Origin: Lachnospiraceae bacterium
Lineage (GTDB): Bacteria > Bacillota > Clostridia > Lachnospirales > Lachnospiraceae
Direction: 5' to 3'
Assembly: GCA_910575155.1 (NCBI GenBank)
Contig: CAJTDX010000007.1
Location: forward strand, 1-64,000
DNA length: 64,000 nucleotides
Shown here: in pieces, positions 34,762 to 43,465 of the stretch
Layout of the letters: the number at the start of each line of letters is the position of its first letter
Position numbering within the stretch: position 1 is the first letter of the stretch
Notes under the pieces: model-generated
What the model saw: the letters and a program-made list of their open reading frames with translations, nothing else
What the model was told of the DNA's origin: nothing
Database searches by the model: none
Translations under genes and position numbers: made by a program

Positions 34762-35752
34762 CTCCGCCTCTGGAGATTACAATTTCTGCGGAATCTTCCA
34801 GTTTACGTATAATACCAACAATCTTTTGCTGCGCCTCTTCAACATCCTTCATACGAACCGGACCCATATATTCCATATCTTCCTTAATCATCGTAGCAAG
34901 ACGTTTGGACATATTCTTAAAGATCACGTTTTGAACATCTTCATTTGCAGCCTTCAATGCCACGCCCAAATCATTATTGTCAACATCCCTGAGTACACGC
35001 TGAATTGCACGGTCATCCAAAAGAAGGATATCCTCGAATACGAACATCTTCTTACGGATTTCATCAGCCAATTCAGGCTCTTCAATCTCAAGAGACTCCA
35101 TAATATGTTTTTCTGTAGCACGGTCTACGGTATTTAAAATATTTACAACAGCGTCCACACCGCCCACAATTGTATAATCCTGATTTACCAAAGAGGAAAG
35201 CTTGCGTTCCAATACTCGTTCCACTTCCTTTATCACATCCGGTGAAGTCCTGTCCATCATTGCAATACGTTTCGCCACATCCGCCTGTTTCTCCGGAATC
35301 AGCGAACTGATTATCACAGACGCCTGACCTGCGGACAGGTAAGATAAAATCATGGCAATCGTCTGAGGATGCTCATCCTGAATAAAGTTCAGCAGCTGGG
35401 AAGGATCTGTCTTACGCACAAACTCAAACGGACGTACCTGAAGAGAGGCTGTAAGTTTGGAAATAACACCCTGAGCCTTTTCTTCTCCCAAAGCCTTCTC
35501 CAACAGTTCCTTAGCATAACCAATACCTCCCTCTGCAATATACTGCTGTGCCAGGCAGACCTGATAAAATTCATTCAGAACGTCTTCTTTTACCTGAGGA
35601 GAAATACTTCTGGTATTGGCAATTTCCAAAGTAAGTTCTTCAATTTCTTCTTCTTTTAAATGTTTAAAAATAGAGGCCGATTTCTCCGGTCCTAATGCAA
35701 TCAACAAAATTGCCGCCTTTTGGACTCCTGTATATTCTTCTGAACTTGCCAT
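34742..35752 (-). CDS. fliG: Flagellar motor switch protein FliG
   Basis: A 336-residue rotor protein. It has the N-terminal GVQKAAILLIALG and EEIEELTLEIA, the middle EHPQTIAMILSYL, and the C-terminal charged torque helix near IQRVLRDVDNNDLGVALK. It couples FliF to the C-ring and meets MotA. I chose ATG 35752, one base after the fliF stop. Confidence 0.97.
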   Translation of the reverse strand: MASSEEYTGVQKAAILLIALGPEKSASIFKHLKEEEIEELTLEIANTRSISPQVKEDVLNEFYQVCLAQQYIAEGGIGYAKELLEKALGEEKAQGVISKLTASLQVRPFEFVRKTDPSQLLNFIQDEHPQTIAMILSYLSAGQASVIISSLIPEKQADVAKRIAMMDRTSPDVIKEVERVLERKLSSLVNQDYTIVGGVDAVVNILNTVDRATEKHIMESLEIEEPELADEIRKKMFVFEDILLLDDRAIQRVLRDVDNNDLGVALKAANEDVQNVIFKNMSKRLATMIKEDMEYMGPVRMKDVEEAQQKIVGIIRKLEDSAEIVISRGGGDEIVV

Positions 35753-35753
35753 A

Positions 35754-37361
35754 TCACTCCCACTCCTCATTCAACCAGTTTCTTAACAGTGATGCCACTG
35801 CCTCGGGATTCTCATCAACAAACTTTTCAATTAAAACACGGGTTTCAGATTTCTCAGAGAATCCAATATCTTCCAGATTTTCCTGTGCTTCTTTGGTAGA
35901 TGCCAGCAAAGATTCTACGGAAAGTTCTGATTCCACTTCTTCCACCTGTTCTCTTCTCGTACTGCGGAACACTACATATCCAAGCATCAGCATAATGATA
36001 ACTGCGATGATAATGGGGAGGTAATCGAAAAAATCACGGGCTCCGCTGTCCGCATATTCAAAAAATGGTATTTCGTACGCTACAATTACAATATTATCTT
36101 CCGAAAAACCAGTTGCTTTTGACACCATCTGTATAAAGTCCGGATCCACATCCAGCTTTACTTTTTCACGATTTGCCGCCACAAACTCATCAAACGTCAT
36201 ATCGTCCAGCTCGCCGCTGGATCGAAGAGCGCTTTCACTGTAATTCCGATATTGATTGGCCACCACTGTAATGGAAGAATTATCATAATTTATATCTCCA
36301 ACCCCGCCTTTTGTGGTAGTAACCTTATTACTGGTATTGTATTGTCTGTCTGTATCCGAGACGGTATGGTTGCTGACAGCGCCGTCCGGCAGATCATAGG
36401 TTGTATTGTCGTCGTCATTGGTATCAGTTCCAGGAACACCGCCGTCCGTACCGCTGCTCTCTTCTTCAAAAATACGCTCGTTTGCCACCGGTCCATGCTC
36501 GGCGCCGTCTTCTGTATAAAAATTACTGTCTACTTCTTCTTTTTCATCAAAGCTGACATCCAGGTTCAATCCTACCGATGCACTGTCATATACTCCTGTT
36601 CCCAGGACTACGTCCTTCACCTGGCTCTTCACCATATTTTCCGCCTTCGTTTTATAAGAAAGCTGGCTGCTGGCCGCTCCTACAGAAGTGGCAGAATCTC
36701 CTCCTGCAAACAGAACGTTTCCGGCAGAATCCATAATGGAAATATCATCCGTATTATCATTTCCCACCGCTGTAGCAATCCATCTTGCCAGACCGCCTGC
36801 TTTTTCTTCGTCCATATCTTCCGAAAGCGACAATGTTACCGCCGCATATGTATCATTTTCCAGAGCAAGCACCGTTCCGTCGTCTACAGGCATACTCAGT
36901 TTTACGCTAGCGCTCTCCACATTATCCAGTTTTTCCAACTGTGCTGCCAGCTCTTCCTGAAGATAAAGCTGATACTTTTTCGCCTTATCTGCCTCTGTAT
37001 TGCTGAATCCTCCTTCAAATACATTACTGAATTCATATCTGGAGGCCGGTATTCCATTTTCCCCTAAGAGAATAGCTGCATTAGCTTCATCCTCTGCCTT
37101 TACGGAAAAATTCAGCCCATCGTTGGATACCTCAAATTTAATGCCGTTTCCATCCAGCAATTCCTTTACCTGCGCCGCCTCTTTGGTATCTTCACAGCTT
37201 CGGATTGATACCATCGTAGGCGTCGTCAAGATCCGAGCAACAATCACCAGCGCAACAACAACTGCCAGTGCAATACTTGCAATCACTGTTTTTTGTTTTA
37301 CCGAAAATTTATTCCACCATTCCAAAGTTTGCATTGGAATGTTTTTTATTCTCTCCTGCAT
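35754..37361 (-). CDS. fliF: Flagellar MS-ring protein FliF
   Basis: A 535-residue protein with two membrane segments (about 23-43 and 440-462). Between them are the YscJ/FliF ring-building motifs YELDxxxL-like region with SRYEFSNVF, YQLYLQEELAAQLEKL and SAKVxLSMP-like SASVKLSMP. The C-terminal tail (ENPEAVASLLRNWLNEE) binds FliG. AGGAGA lies five bases before the ATG. Confidence 0.96.
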   Translation of the reverse strand: MQERIKNIPMQTLEWWNKFSVKQKTVIASIALAVVVALVIVARILTTPTMVSIRSCEDTKEAAQVKELLDGNGIKFEVSNDGLNFSVKAEDEANAAILLGENGIPASRYEFSNVFEGGFSNTEADKAKKYQLYLQEELAAQLEKLDNVESASVKLSMPVDDGTVLALENDTYAAVTLSLSEDMDEEKAGGLARWIATAVGNDNTDDISIMDSAGNVLFAGGDSATSVGAASSQLSYKTKAENMVKSQVKDVVLGTGVYDSASVGLNLDVSFDEKEEVDSNFYTEDGAEHGPVANERIFEEESSGTDGGVPGTDTNDDDNTTYDLPDGAVSNHTVSDTDRQYNTSNKVTTTKGGVGDINYDNSSITVVANQYRNYSESALRSSGELDDMTFDEFVAANREKVKLDVDPDFIQMVSKATGFSEDNIVIVAYEIPFFEYADSGARDFFDYLPIIIAVIIMLMLGYVVFRSTRREQVEEVESELSVESLLASTKEAQENLEDIGFSEKSETRVLIEKFVDENPEAVASLLRNWLNEEWE

Positions 37362-37394
37362 GTGACTCTCCTACTATTCTCCTGATTATATTCA

Positions 37395-37706
37395 TCAAAT
37401 CTGCATGTTCATAATCTCTTTATATGCTTCCAGCATCTTGTCCCTGACTGCGACTGTATAATTCAGAGCAATATCTGCTTTCTCCTGAATCGCCTTCAAC
37501 TCATGCGTATTGGTGGCATACCCCAGGGCAAACTGCATAGTAGCTTCCTCTGACTGGTTATGCAAATCATTCGCTTCATTAATCAGATCCATCGCCGACT
37601 GCAGAACTCCCGAAAACTCCTGATCCTGCCCGGCAGCCTGCTTCGCCGCCTCTGCTGCATTCTTAACATACTCCGCCGCAATATTATGTAGTGCTGAAAT
37701 ATCCAT
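37395..37706 (-). CDS. fliE: Flagellar hook-basal body complex protein FliE
   Basis: A 103-residue adaptor between MS ring and rod. The C-terminal EATMQFALGYATNTHELKAI and the ending LNYTVAVRDKMLEAYKEIM are typical. GGGAGG lies eight bases before the ATG; 16 bases separate it from flgC. Confidence 0.95.
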   Translation of the reverse strand: MDISALHNIAAEYVKNAAEAAKQAAGQDQEFSGVLQSAMDLINEANDLHNQSEEATMQFALGYATNTHELKAIQEKADIALNYTVAVRDKMLEAYKEIMNMQI

Positions 37707-37722
37707 TTAAACCGCCTCCCTG

Positions 37723-38166
37723 TTATCCTTTGCCCAGCTCTAAGCCTTTTAAAGCAATTGCCTTGCTGGTCTCAAAGGCTGTAATATTCGCTTCATAAGA
37801 ACGGCTGGCGTCAATCATATTTGTCATCTCTGTAATAATATTCACATTAGGATAAGACACATAACCATTTTCGTCCGCATCCGGATGGGCGGGATCATAT
37901 TTCATGATATAATCACTCTCTGTATCATCTGATACTTTGCTGACTTTCACACCATTCCCAAGATAAGCCTCCCTGGTATTGCTCAGAACACGGCTGAACG
38001 GCGTCACCTGTTTCTCCTGAAAGGTTACAATCTTTCGGGTATAAGGCGTTCCATCTTCTGTTCTGGTAGTGGTTACATTTGCAACATTTTCAGAAATCAC
38101 ATCCATCCTGAACCGCTGTGCGGTCATACCGGATGTACTGATGTTAAACGATTGAAATAACGACAT
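37723..38166 (-). CDS. flgC: Flagellar rod protein FlgC
   Basis: A 147-residue proximal rod subunit. N-terminal FNISTSGMTAQRFRMDVISE and NVANVTTTR, middle GNGVKVSKV, and C-terminal MTNMIDASRSYEANITAFET are diagnostic. GGAGG lies seven bases before the ATG. Confidence 0.97.
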   Translation of the reverse strand: MSLFQSFNISTSGMTAQRFRMDVISENVANVTTTRTEDGTPYTRKIVTFQEKQVTPFSRVLSNTREAYLGNGVKVSKVSDDTESDYIMKYDPAHPDADENGYVSYPNVNIITEMTNMIDASRSYEANITAFETSKAIALKGLELGKG

Positions 38167-38229
38167 ACATTTTCCTCCAACTTCCTGCCCTCAGGCATTT
38201 TACTCTATCGCCCCTTAAAGAAGGATATC

Positions 38230-38619
38230 CTACTTAATCACACTCTTAATTCTGGCAAACTCTTTCGTCATACTGTCAATTAAAGCATTATATTTAATCC
38301 TGTTCGATACCAGTTCCGCCTGTTCCTGCTCCGGATCCACATTATTTCCATCAAGGCGGTAAGAATAACTTGCAGAGTCTGTATAAATAGATGCGTCCAG
38401 ATGATCCATATGTAAATTTTCCACCTTTTCATCCAGAGACACATACTTGGATCTTCCCAGCTCCCGCTTGAGCACCCCCTCAAAATCCACATCCTGCCGC
38501 TTATATCCCGGCGTATCACCATTGGAAATATTGTTGACAATCGCAGTGTCCCGCAGCCATGCTGCATCTGCTGCTTTGTTCCATACATCGATATAATCAT
38601 AGATACCACTGCTTAACAT
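38230..38619 (-). CDS. flgB: Flagellar rod protein FlgB, first gene of the motility operon
   Basis: A 129-residue rod subunit with VNNISNGDTPGYKRQDVDFE near the N-terminus and the usual helical C-terminus (ALIDSMTKEFARIKSVI). I chose ATG 38619, with AAGGAG eight bases upstream; the frame could open 12 codons earlier but would then include the operator-like repeats. A promoter at 38681-38709 precedes it and the codY terminator lies beyond, so this is the start of the cluster. Confidence 0.94.
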   Translation of the reverse strand: MLSSGIYDYIDVWNKAADAAWLRDTAIVNNISNGDTPGYKRQDVDFEGVLKRELGRSKYVSLDEKVENLHMDHLDASIYTDSASYSYRLDGNNVDPEQEQAELVSNRIKYNALIDSMTKEFARIKSVIK

Positions 38620-38638
38620 ATATATTGCTCCTTCCATC

Positions 38639-38723
38639 TTTTGTATTCTATACAAAACCTATACAAAATTATCTTATTATAGATTATCGCAAGAATCATT
38701 GTATTGCAAGTGTTTTTTTGTAT
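38639..38723. promoter_or_regulatory. Four TTTTGTAT half-sites around the flgB promoter
   Basis: Copies of the octamer TTTTGTAT or its complement lie at 38639-38646, 38650-38657, 38661-38668 and 38716-38723. The first two form a perfect palindrome with a three-base spacer; the second and third are direct copies 11 bases apart, about one helix turn. They flank the -35/-10 boxes and cover the expected start of the transcript, as an operator would. Confidence 0.5.
38681..38709 (-). promoter_or_regulatory. SigA-type promoter of the flgB motility operon
   Basis: On the minus strand TTGCAA (38704-38709) and TAATCT (38681-38686) are separated by 17 bases. No other good SigA or SigD promoter is seen in the gap between codY and flgB. 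Confidence 0.55.
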
Positions 38724-38969
38724 TTTTTCATCAAAATTTACTGCATCTTGTGCTTTTTCGTCGAAACAGATACAAATTGCTGGAAATTTCTTTCCTTTTC
38801 TGTTAAGGGCATAATATATTTTATTCATTGATGTTCCAATTCGTTTTTCACATTATATGGACATTCTGTTAAAAATATGATTTAAAAATCCATACCGCAA
38901 TCGCCCGCGCAGAGTACCGCCGCCACCTGGTTCTTCACTTCCAAATCTGGCTATTTTTACCTGAAAAAT

Positions 38970-39007
38970 ATAAAAAAGGAATCTGTAGCCCCCTGCAAAT
39001 TCCTTTT
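38970..39007 (-). terminator. Rho-independent terminator of codY
   Basis: On the minus strand AAAAGGAAT (39007-38999) pairs with ATTCCTTTT (38982-38974) around a G-rich loop, followed by a U-run and TATATTTTT. It lies about 20 bases after the codY stop, and separates codY from the motility operon. Confidence 0.85.
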
Positions 39008-39027
39008 CCTCTCACTGCCAAATCCGT

Positions 39028-39816
39028 TTAGCTGTCTTTCATATTCTGTTTCTTTACCTTATCCAGCTCCTCGAACACCACGTCATTCAACACTTTGATG
39101 TACGTTCCCTTCATCCCGGAAGACCTGGATTCAATAACGCCTGCGCTCTCAAATTTTCGGAGCGCATTGACGATCACGCTTCTTGTAATTCCTACCCGGT
39201 CTGCAATTTTGCTCGCCACCAATATGCCTTCCCTGCCGTCCATCTCATCAAAAATATGGGTGATCGCCTCTAACTCTGAAAAAGACAGGGTGCTGATGGC
39301 TGATTTTACAATCTGCACCTTCCGGTTCTCCTCTGCGCTTTCTTCATTCACAGAGCGCATCATTTCAAGCCCTACCACCGTAGTTCCATATTCGCTCAAT
39401 ATAATATCGTCAATATCGTATGGTCTCTCCAGACGATAGACGAACAAAGTACCCAGGCGTTCTCCCGCTATGTCTATTGGGGTAATGATCGCCTGATACT
39501 TCCGCACTTCCTGGGAGCCAAATCCCAACGTCTCCAGATTGACGTTCTCTTTGGTGGACAAAATTCCCAGCAAACGTTCATTCAATACCGCATCAATGAA
39601 CCCGCCGACCTCATCTGCAATTAATTCCCGTATTTCATCCGTCTTTCCGCACCTGCTGGTTCCCAATACTTTGCCTTTTTTACTGATAACCAGGATATTG
39701 GAGTCTAAAATTTCAGTCAAGACTTCACATATATCATTAAAGATTACTTTTGAGGAATTATTATTATGCAGTAATTTATTGATTTTTCTTGTCTTGTCTA
39801 ACAACTGAACACTCAT
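39028..39816 (-). CDS. codY: GTP/branched-chain amino acid-sensing regulator CodY
   Basis: A 262-residue global repressor. The N-terminal GAF-type domain (to about 160) has the start MSVQLLDKTRKINKLL, and the C-terminal winged helix has the recognition motif SKIADRVGITRSVIVNALRK, followed by ESRSSGMKGTYIKVLND. It represses nutrient-uptake and other genes when GTP and branched-chain amino acids are high. In several Firmicutes CodY also represses motility, and its place just upstream of flgB is suggestive. AGGAGG is seven bases before the ATG. Confidence 0.97.
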   Translation of the reverse strand: MSVQLLDKTRKINKLLHNNNSSKVIFNDICEVLTEILDSNILVISKKGKVLGTSRCGKTDEIRELIADEVGGFIDAVLNERLLGILSTKENVNLETLGFGSQEVRKYQAIITPIDIAGERLGTLFVYRLERPYDIDDIILSEYGTTVVGLEMMRSVNEESAEENRKVQIVKSAISTLSFSELEAITHIFDEMDGREGILVASKIADRVGITRSVIVNALRKFESAGVIESRSSGMKGTYIKVLNDVVFEELDKVKKQNMKDS

Positions 39817-40252
39817 AACATACCTCCTGATTAAACTTTTTGCCTCTTTTAAATTTCTTTAAATTCTAACATATTTCACCGTAAAATTCAACAGCTTTCT
39901 ATGTTTTTTGCGTTTTTTTTGTGTCAATTTGTCACTATTTCATTCACTTTAATATACAAATAGACAAAGCGGGCAAGCCCAATGCTTCCACTCCCCCGCC
40001 CCACAATCCTGAGAAGATTGCACACTCTGACACAACGATCCTATTGCAAATCAATATCTTACCTTCCGGCAAGTTCGCATACCTTATTTTAACAGAAAAA
40101 TACTTTCACGCTTTAGCGTGACAAGGTTTTTCCTGTTTAAAAAAACTGCCGCACTAAAGATTTCATCTGCAGAACACCATTTTGAGATTGTATGAATTTC
40201 TGCAATCTCTCTTCCGCCCAGTTACCTTTATGCAGCAGCTCTGAATTACATG
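39817..40252. other. Intergenic region between topA and codY
   Basis: It holds the codY promoter (39863-39891) and, nearer topA, two weak inverted repeats: CACGC-TTTA-GCGTG (40107-40120), which on the minus strand is followed by AAAGTATTTTT and may end topA transcription, and GAGATTG...CAATCTC (40184-40209). I see no gene. A C-rich stretch at about 39985-40005 has no clear role. Confidence 0.5.
39863..39891 (-). promoter_or_regulatory. SigA-type promoter of codY
   Basis: On the minus strand TTGAAT (39886-39891) and TAGAAT (39863-39868) have a 17-base spacer. A leader of about 45 bases leads to the ribosome binding site. No exact CodY box (AATTTTCWGAAAATT) is seen here. Confidence 0.7.
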
Positions 40253-42322
40253 CTATTTCTGCCGTTCTTTCACAAATCCGCACTGGTTATTCGCACATAC
40301 CAGTTTATTTCCTTTTTCCACCATATAGCCGCCGCACTCCGGACATTTTTCCCCGGAAGGCTTTTGCCAGGACATGAAATCACAGTCAGGATTTGCCTCG
40401 CATCCATAATATTTTCTGCCCTTTTTGGTTTTTTTCAGAACAATTTCTTTCCCGCATTCCGGACAGGATACGCCTATTTTTTCCAGATAAGGTTTGGTAT
40501 TACGACAGTCAGGAAATCCCGGACACGCAAGAAACCTTCCATGCGGTCCGTATTTGATTACCATATTCCTGCCGCACAGATCACAAACCACATCCGTAAC
40601 TTCATCTTCAATCTTCACTTTTTCCAGTTCTTTCTCAGCAACCTGAACTGCCTGTTCCAGATCCGGATAAAAATTGCTTACCACTACTTTCCAGCCTACC
40701 GTTCCTTCGGCTACTTTGTCTAAAAGCGATTCCATATTTGCAGTAAACTGCTGGTCCACAATAGCCGGAAACGCCTCTGTCATAATGGAATTCACCACTT
40801 CTCCCAGTTCTGTTATATAGAGATTTTTATTTTCTTTCGTGATATAACGCCTTCCTAACAGCGTCGTAATCGTCGGGGCGTAAGTACTGGGGCGTCCAAC
40901 GCCCAGCTCTTCCAGCGCTTTTACCAGAGAAGCCTCTGTAAAATGCGAGGGAGGCTGTGTAAAGTGCTGCTTTTCTTCCAGCTCCTTCAGATTTAATTCT
41001 GTATCTGTATCAATAGACTTCAGCAGTACATTGTTTTCTGTCTTTTCTTCATCGTCGCTGGTATACACAGACAGAAATCCCTCAAAGGCAACCTTAGACG
41101 CCGACACATGAAAACGGTACTGGCCCGCTTTTATTTTTACAGATATGGTTTCGTACTCTGCGCTGGCCATTCGGCTTGCCGCGAACCGGTTCCAGATCAG
41201 CTGATACAGACGGAATTGATCCCGGCTCAAAGATTCTTTGATCATTACAGGCGTTCTCGTAATATCCGAAGGACGAATCGCTTCATGAGCGTCCTGGACA
41301 TTGGCGCTGCTTTTTTTGCTCTGGCCCGTTCCTGCAACATACTTTTCCCCGTAAGAAGTCTTTATATACTCTCTTGCAGCTGCGTCTGCCTCCTCTGAAA
41401 CCCGCACAGAGTCTGTTCTCAGATAAGTGATGATACCTACGGTTCCCTGTCCTTTAACGTCAACTCCCTCATAAAGCTGCTGTGCCAGACGCATGGTCTT
41501 CTGCGTTGAAAAATTCAGCCTTTTTGCCGCTTCCTGCTGCAAAGTACTGGTGGTAAACGGCAGCGGCGCCTTTTTGGTCCTGCTTCCTCTTTTTACTTCA
41601 AGTACCTGATAGTCTTCCCGTTCCAGATTTTTTAATATGTTATCCATCTCTTCTCTGGAACTAATGTTAATCCTGCCTGTCTCATCCCCATAAAATTTTG
41701 CAGTAAGAGGCTTCTTCTCTCCCGGAATTGTGAGCTGGGCGTCCAGCGTCCAGTACTCCTCCGGAATAAACGCATTAATTTCATCCTCCCTGTCGCAGAT
41801 AATGCGAAGCGCTACTGACTGCACGCGCCCCGCGCTTAAGCCTCTCTTTACCTTGGCCCATAAAAGCGGACTGATCCGGTATCCCACCATACGGTCCAGC
41901 ATACGCCGCGCCTGCTGGGCGTCCACCAGATTCATATCAATCTCCCTCGCCTGTTTTAACGAAGTTTTTACTGCATTTTTTGTAATCTCATTAAAACTGA
42001 TGCGGTAAACATTTTTTCCTTCCAGCTTTAACGCTTTTGACAAATGCCAGGAAATAGCTTCTCCTTCCCGGTCAGGGTCCGTCGCCAGATAGACTTTATC
42101 CGCCTTCTTCACTGCTTTGCGAAGATTGGCAAGAATATCTCCTTTCCCCCGAATCGTAATATATTTTGGCTCATAGTCATGTTCCACATCTATGCCAAGC
42201 TGGCTCTTGGGCAAATCCCTGACATGCCCGTTAGATGCCTCCACTTCATAATTTTTCCCCAAAAATTTTTTGATTGTCTTCACCTTTGCCGGTGACTCCA
42301 CGATTACAAGATACTTTGCCAT
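40253..42322 (-). CDS. topA: DNA topoisomerase I
   Basis: A 689-residue type IA topoisomerase that relaxes negative supercoils. The Toprim domain has VESPAKVKTIKKFL and TDPDREGEAISWH; the active-site tyrosine is Y300 in IITYLRTDSVRVS. The C-terminus carries three zinc-finger-like modules with Cys-x2-Cys pairs (VCDLCGRNM, VSCPECGKEI, KCPECGGYM), each followed by another cysteine pair. The ATG at 42322 gives MAKYLVIVESPAK. It follows dprA by 24 bases, a common gene order in Firmicutes. Confidence 0.97.
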   Translation of the reverse strand: MAKYLVIVESPAKVKTIKKFLGKNYEVEASNGHVRDLPKSQLGIDVEHDYEPKYITIRGKGDILANLRKAVKKADKVYLATDPDREGEAISWHLSKALKLEGKNVYRISFNEITKNAVKTSLKQAREIDMNLVDAQQARRMLDRMVGYRISPLLWAKVKRGLSAGRVQSVALRIICDREDEINAFIPEEYWTLDAQLTIPGEKKPLTAKFYGDETGRINISSREEMDNILKNLEREDYQVLEVKRGSRTKKAPLPFTTSTLQQEAAKRLNFSTQKTMRLAQQLYEGVDVKGQGTVGIITYLRTDSVRVSEEADAAAREYIKTSYGEKYVAGTGQSKKSSANVQDAHEAIRPSDITRTPVMIKESLSRDQFRLYQLIWNRFAASRMASAEYETISVKIKAGQYRFHVSASKVAFEGFLSVYTSDDEEKTENNVLLKSIDTDTELNLKELEEKQHFTQPPSHFTEASLVKALEELGVGRPSTYAPTITTLLGRRYITKENKNLYITELGEVVNSIMTEAFPAIVDQQFTANMESLLDKVAEGTVGWKVVVSNFYPDLEQAVQVAEKELEKVKIEDEVTDVVCDLCGRNMVIKYGPHGRFLACPGFPDCRNTKPYLEKIGVSCPECGKEIVLKKTKKGRKYYGCEANPDCDFMSWQKPSGEKCPECGGYMVEKGNKLVCANNQCGFVKERQK

Positions 42323-42346
42323 GTGTCCGCTCCTTCTATTCCTCCG

Positions 42347-43465
42347 TCAAATATCGCAACGGCTATAGTAATTTTTATATACCTCAGAAACACAGCCCTT
42401 TTTTCGCAGTGCTTCCAGATTTTCCATCAATACTCCCAGAGACAGTTTCGTTTCTGCCAAAAGTTCTTCCAGACTTCTGGGAGTGAAACCGAGACAACTA
42501 TACACCAACCTTTCTAAATTTTCAAGAGAATTTTTTTGTTTTAGAGAAGAATTGTCTCCCGCTTTTGTAAAAATATGCATTTCATTCAGAAAATCTTCCA
42601 CATTCAAAAAAATACCTGCGCCCTGCCGGATCAGACGGTTTGTCCCCTGGCTCAGCGCATCAGAAATTCTCCCTGGAACCGCATAAACATCCTTCCCCTG
42701 CTCTAATGCAAAGTCTGCCGTTATCAGAGAACCGCTTTTCTCTCTGGCTTCTACTACCAGCACACAGTCAGACAAGCCGCTGATAATCCGGTTTCTCTGG
42801 GGAAAACAGAACGAACGCGGAGCGGCGCCCGGCGGGTATTCTGACAGCAGACATCCTTCTTCCGAAAGCCGCTCGTACAGATCCCTGTGTTCCGCTGGAT
42901 AACATACGTCTATTCCGCACCCCAGCACAGCGCAGGTATACCCTCCTGCGCGGACCGCTCCCCTATGAGCTGCTCCGTCAATTCCCGCCGCCATACCGCT
43001 GATTACAGCAATTCCCGCTTTTGCAAGTCCCTGTCCAATCTTCTCCGCAGCAGTTTTCCCGTAAAAAGAGCAGTTTCTGGCTCCCACAACTCCTGTTGCG
43101 CATTGATTCTGATCCGGCAAACTTCCCCGGTAAAACAGTCCATAAGGAGGATTATAAATTTCCTTCAATTTTAAAGGATATGCGTCCTCCTGCCAGAGCG
43201 TCAGCCCAATCCGCTTCTGTATACAATATTCTCTCTGCCGTTTCAGAGATTCTTCCGATTGTTTTTGCGATTCTTTCAGATATGTTATTTCCCGCTCCGT
43301 TAAAAACGAAAAACAACTAAGGCGCGCTTCCTTCGCATGATAGAGCCTTTTGGCCTCTCCAAACACCGTTTTAAGACAAATCTTTTTCTTTCCCGGAAGA
43401 AACACAAGGCTGGCAAGCCAGTATTCATAAATATCAAAATATGTACCGTTCTCTTTCATTCCCAT
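42347..43465 (-). CDS. dprA: DNA-processing protein DprA/Smf
   Basis: A protein of about 372 residues. The Rossmann domain has VGARNCSFYGKTAAE, ISGMAAGIDGAAHRGA and AVLGCGIDVCYPAEHRDLYE, then SGSLITADFALEQGKDVYAVPG. The C-terminal winged helix (about 310-365) is present. It protects incoming single-stranded DNA and loads RecA in transformation; many non-competent species keep it. The start is one of three close codons; ATG 43465 has AAGG seven bases upstream and overlaps comM by ten bases. Confidence 0.94.
   Translation of the reverse strand: MGMKENGTYFDIYEYWLASLVFLPGKKKICLKTVFGEAKRLYHAKEARLSCFSFLTEREITYLKESQKQSEESLKRQREYCIQKRIGLTLWQEDAYPLKLKEIYNPPYGLFYRGSLPDQNQCATGVVGARNCSFYGKTAAEKIGQGLAKAGIAVISGMAAGIDGAAHRGAVRAGGYTCAVLGCGIDVCYPAEHRDLYERLSEEGCLLSEYPPGAAPRSFCFPQRNRIISGLSDCVLVVEAREKSGSLITADFALEQGKDVYAVPGRISDALSQGTNRLIRQGAGIFLNVEDFLNEMHIFTKAGDNSSLKQKNSLENLERLVYSCLGFTPRSLEELLAETKLSLGVLMENLEALRKKGCVSEVYKNYYSRCDI

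Larger units (their letters stand above)
38620..39027. other. Intergenic region between codY and flgB
   Basis: It holds the flgB promoter and half-site cluster (38639-38723), about 240 bases of AT-rich DNA in which I see nothing convincing, and the codY terminator (38970-39007). A 71-codon minus-strand frame over the promoter has no ribosome binding site and is not counted as a gene. Confidence 0.6.

Noticed and set aside
38613-38828. Minus-strand frame of 71 codons upstream of flgB
   Set aside because: It covers the flgB promoter and half-sites, ends in flgB, and lacks a ribosome binding site.
39817-39891. CodY autoregulatory box
   Set aside because: AT-rich segments resemble it loosely but none fits the AATTTTCWGAAAATT consensus well enough.
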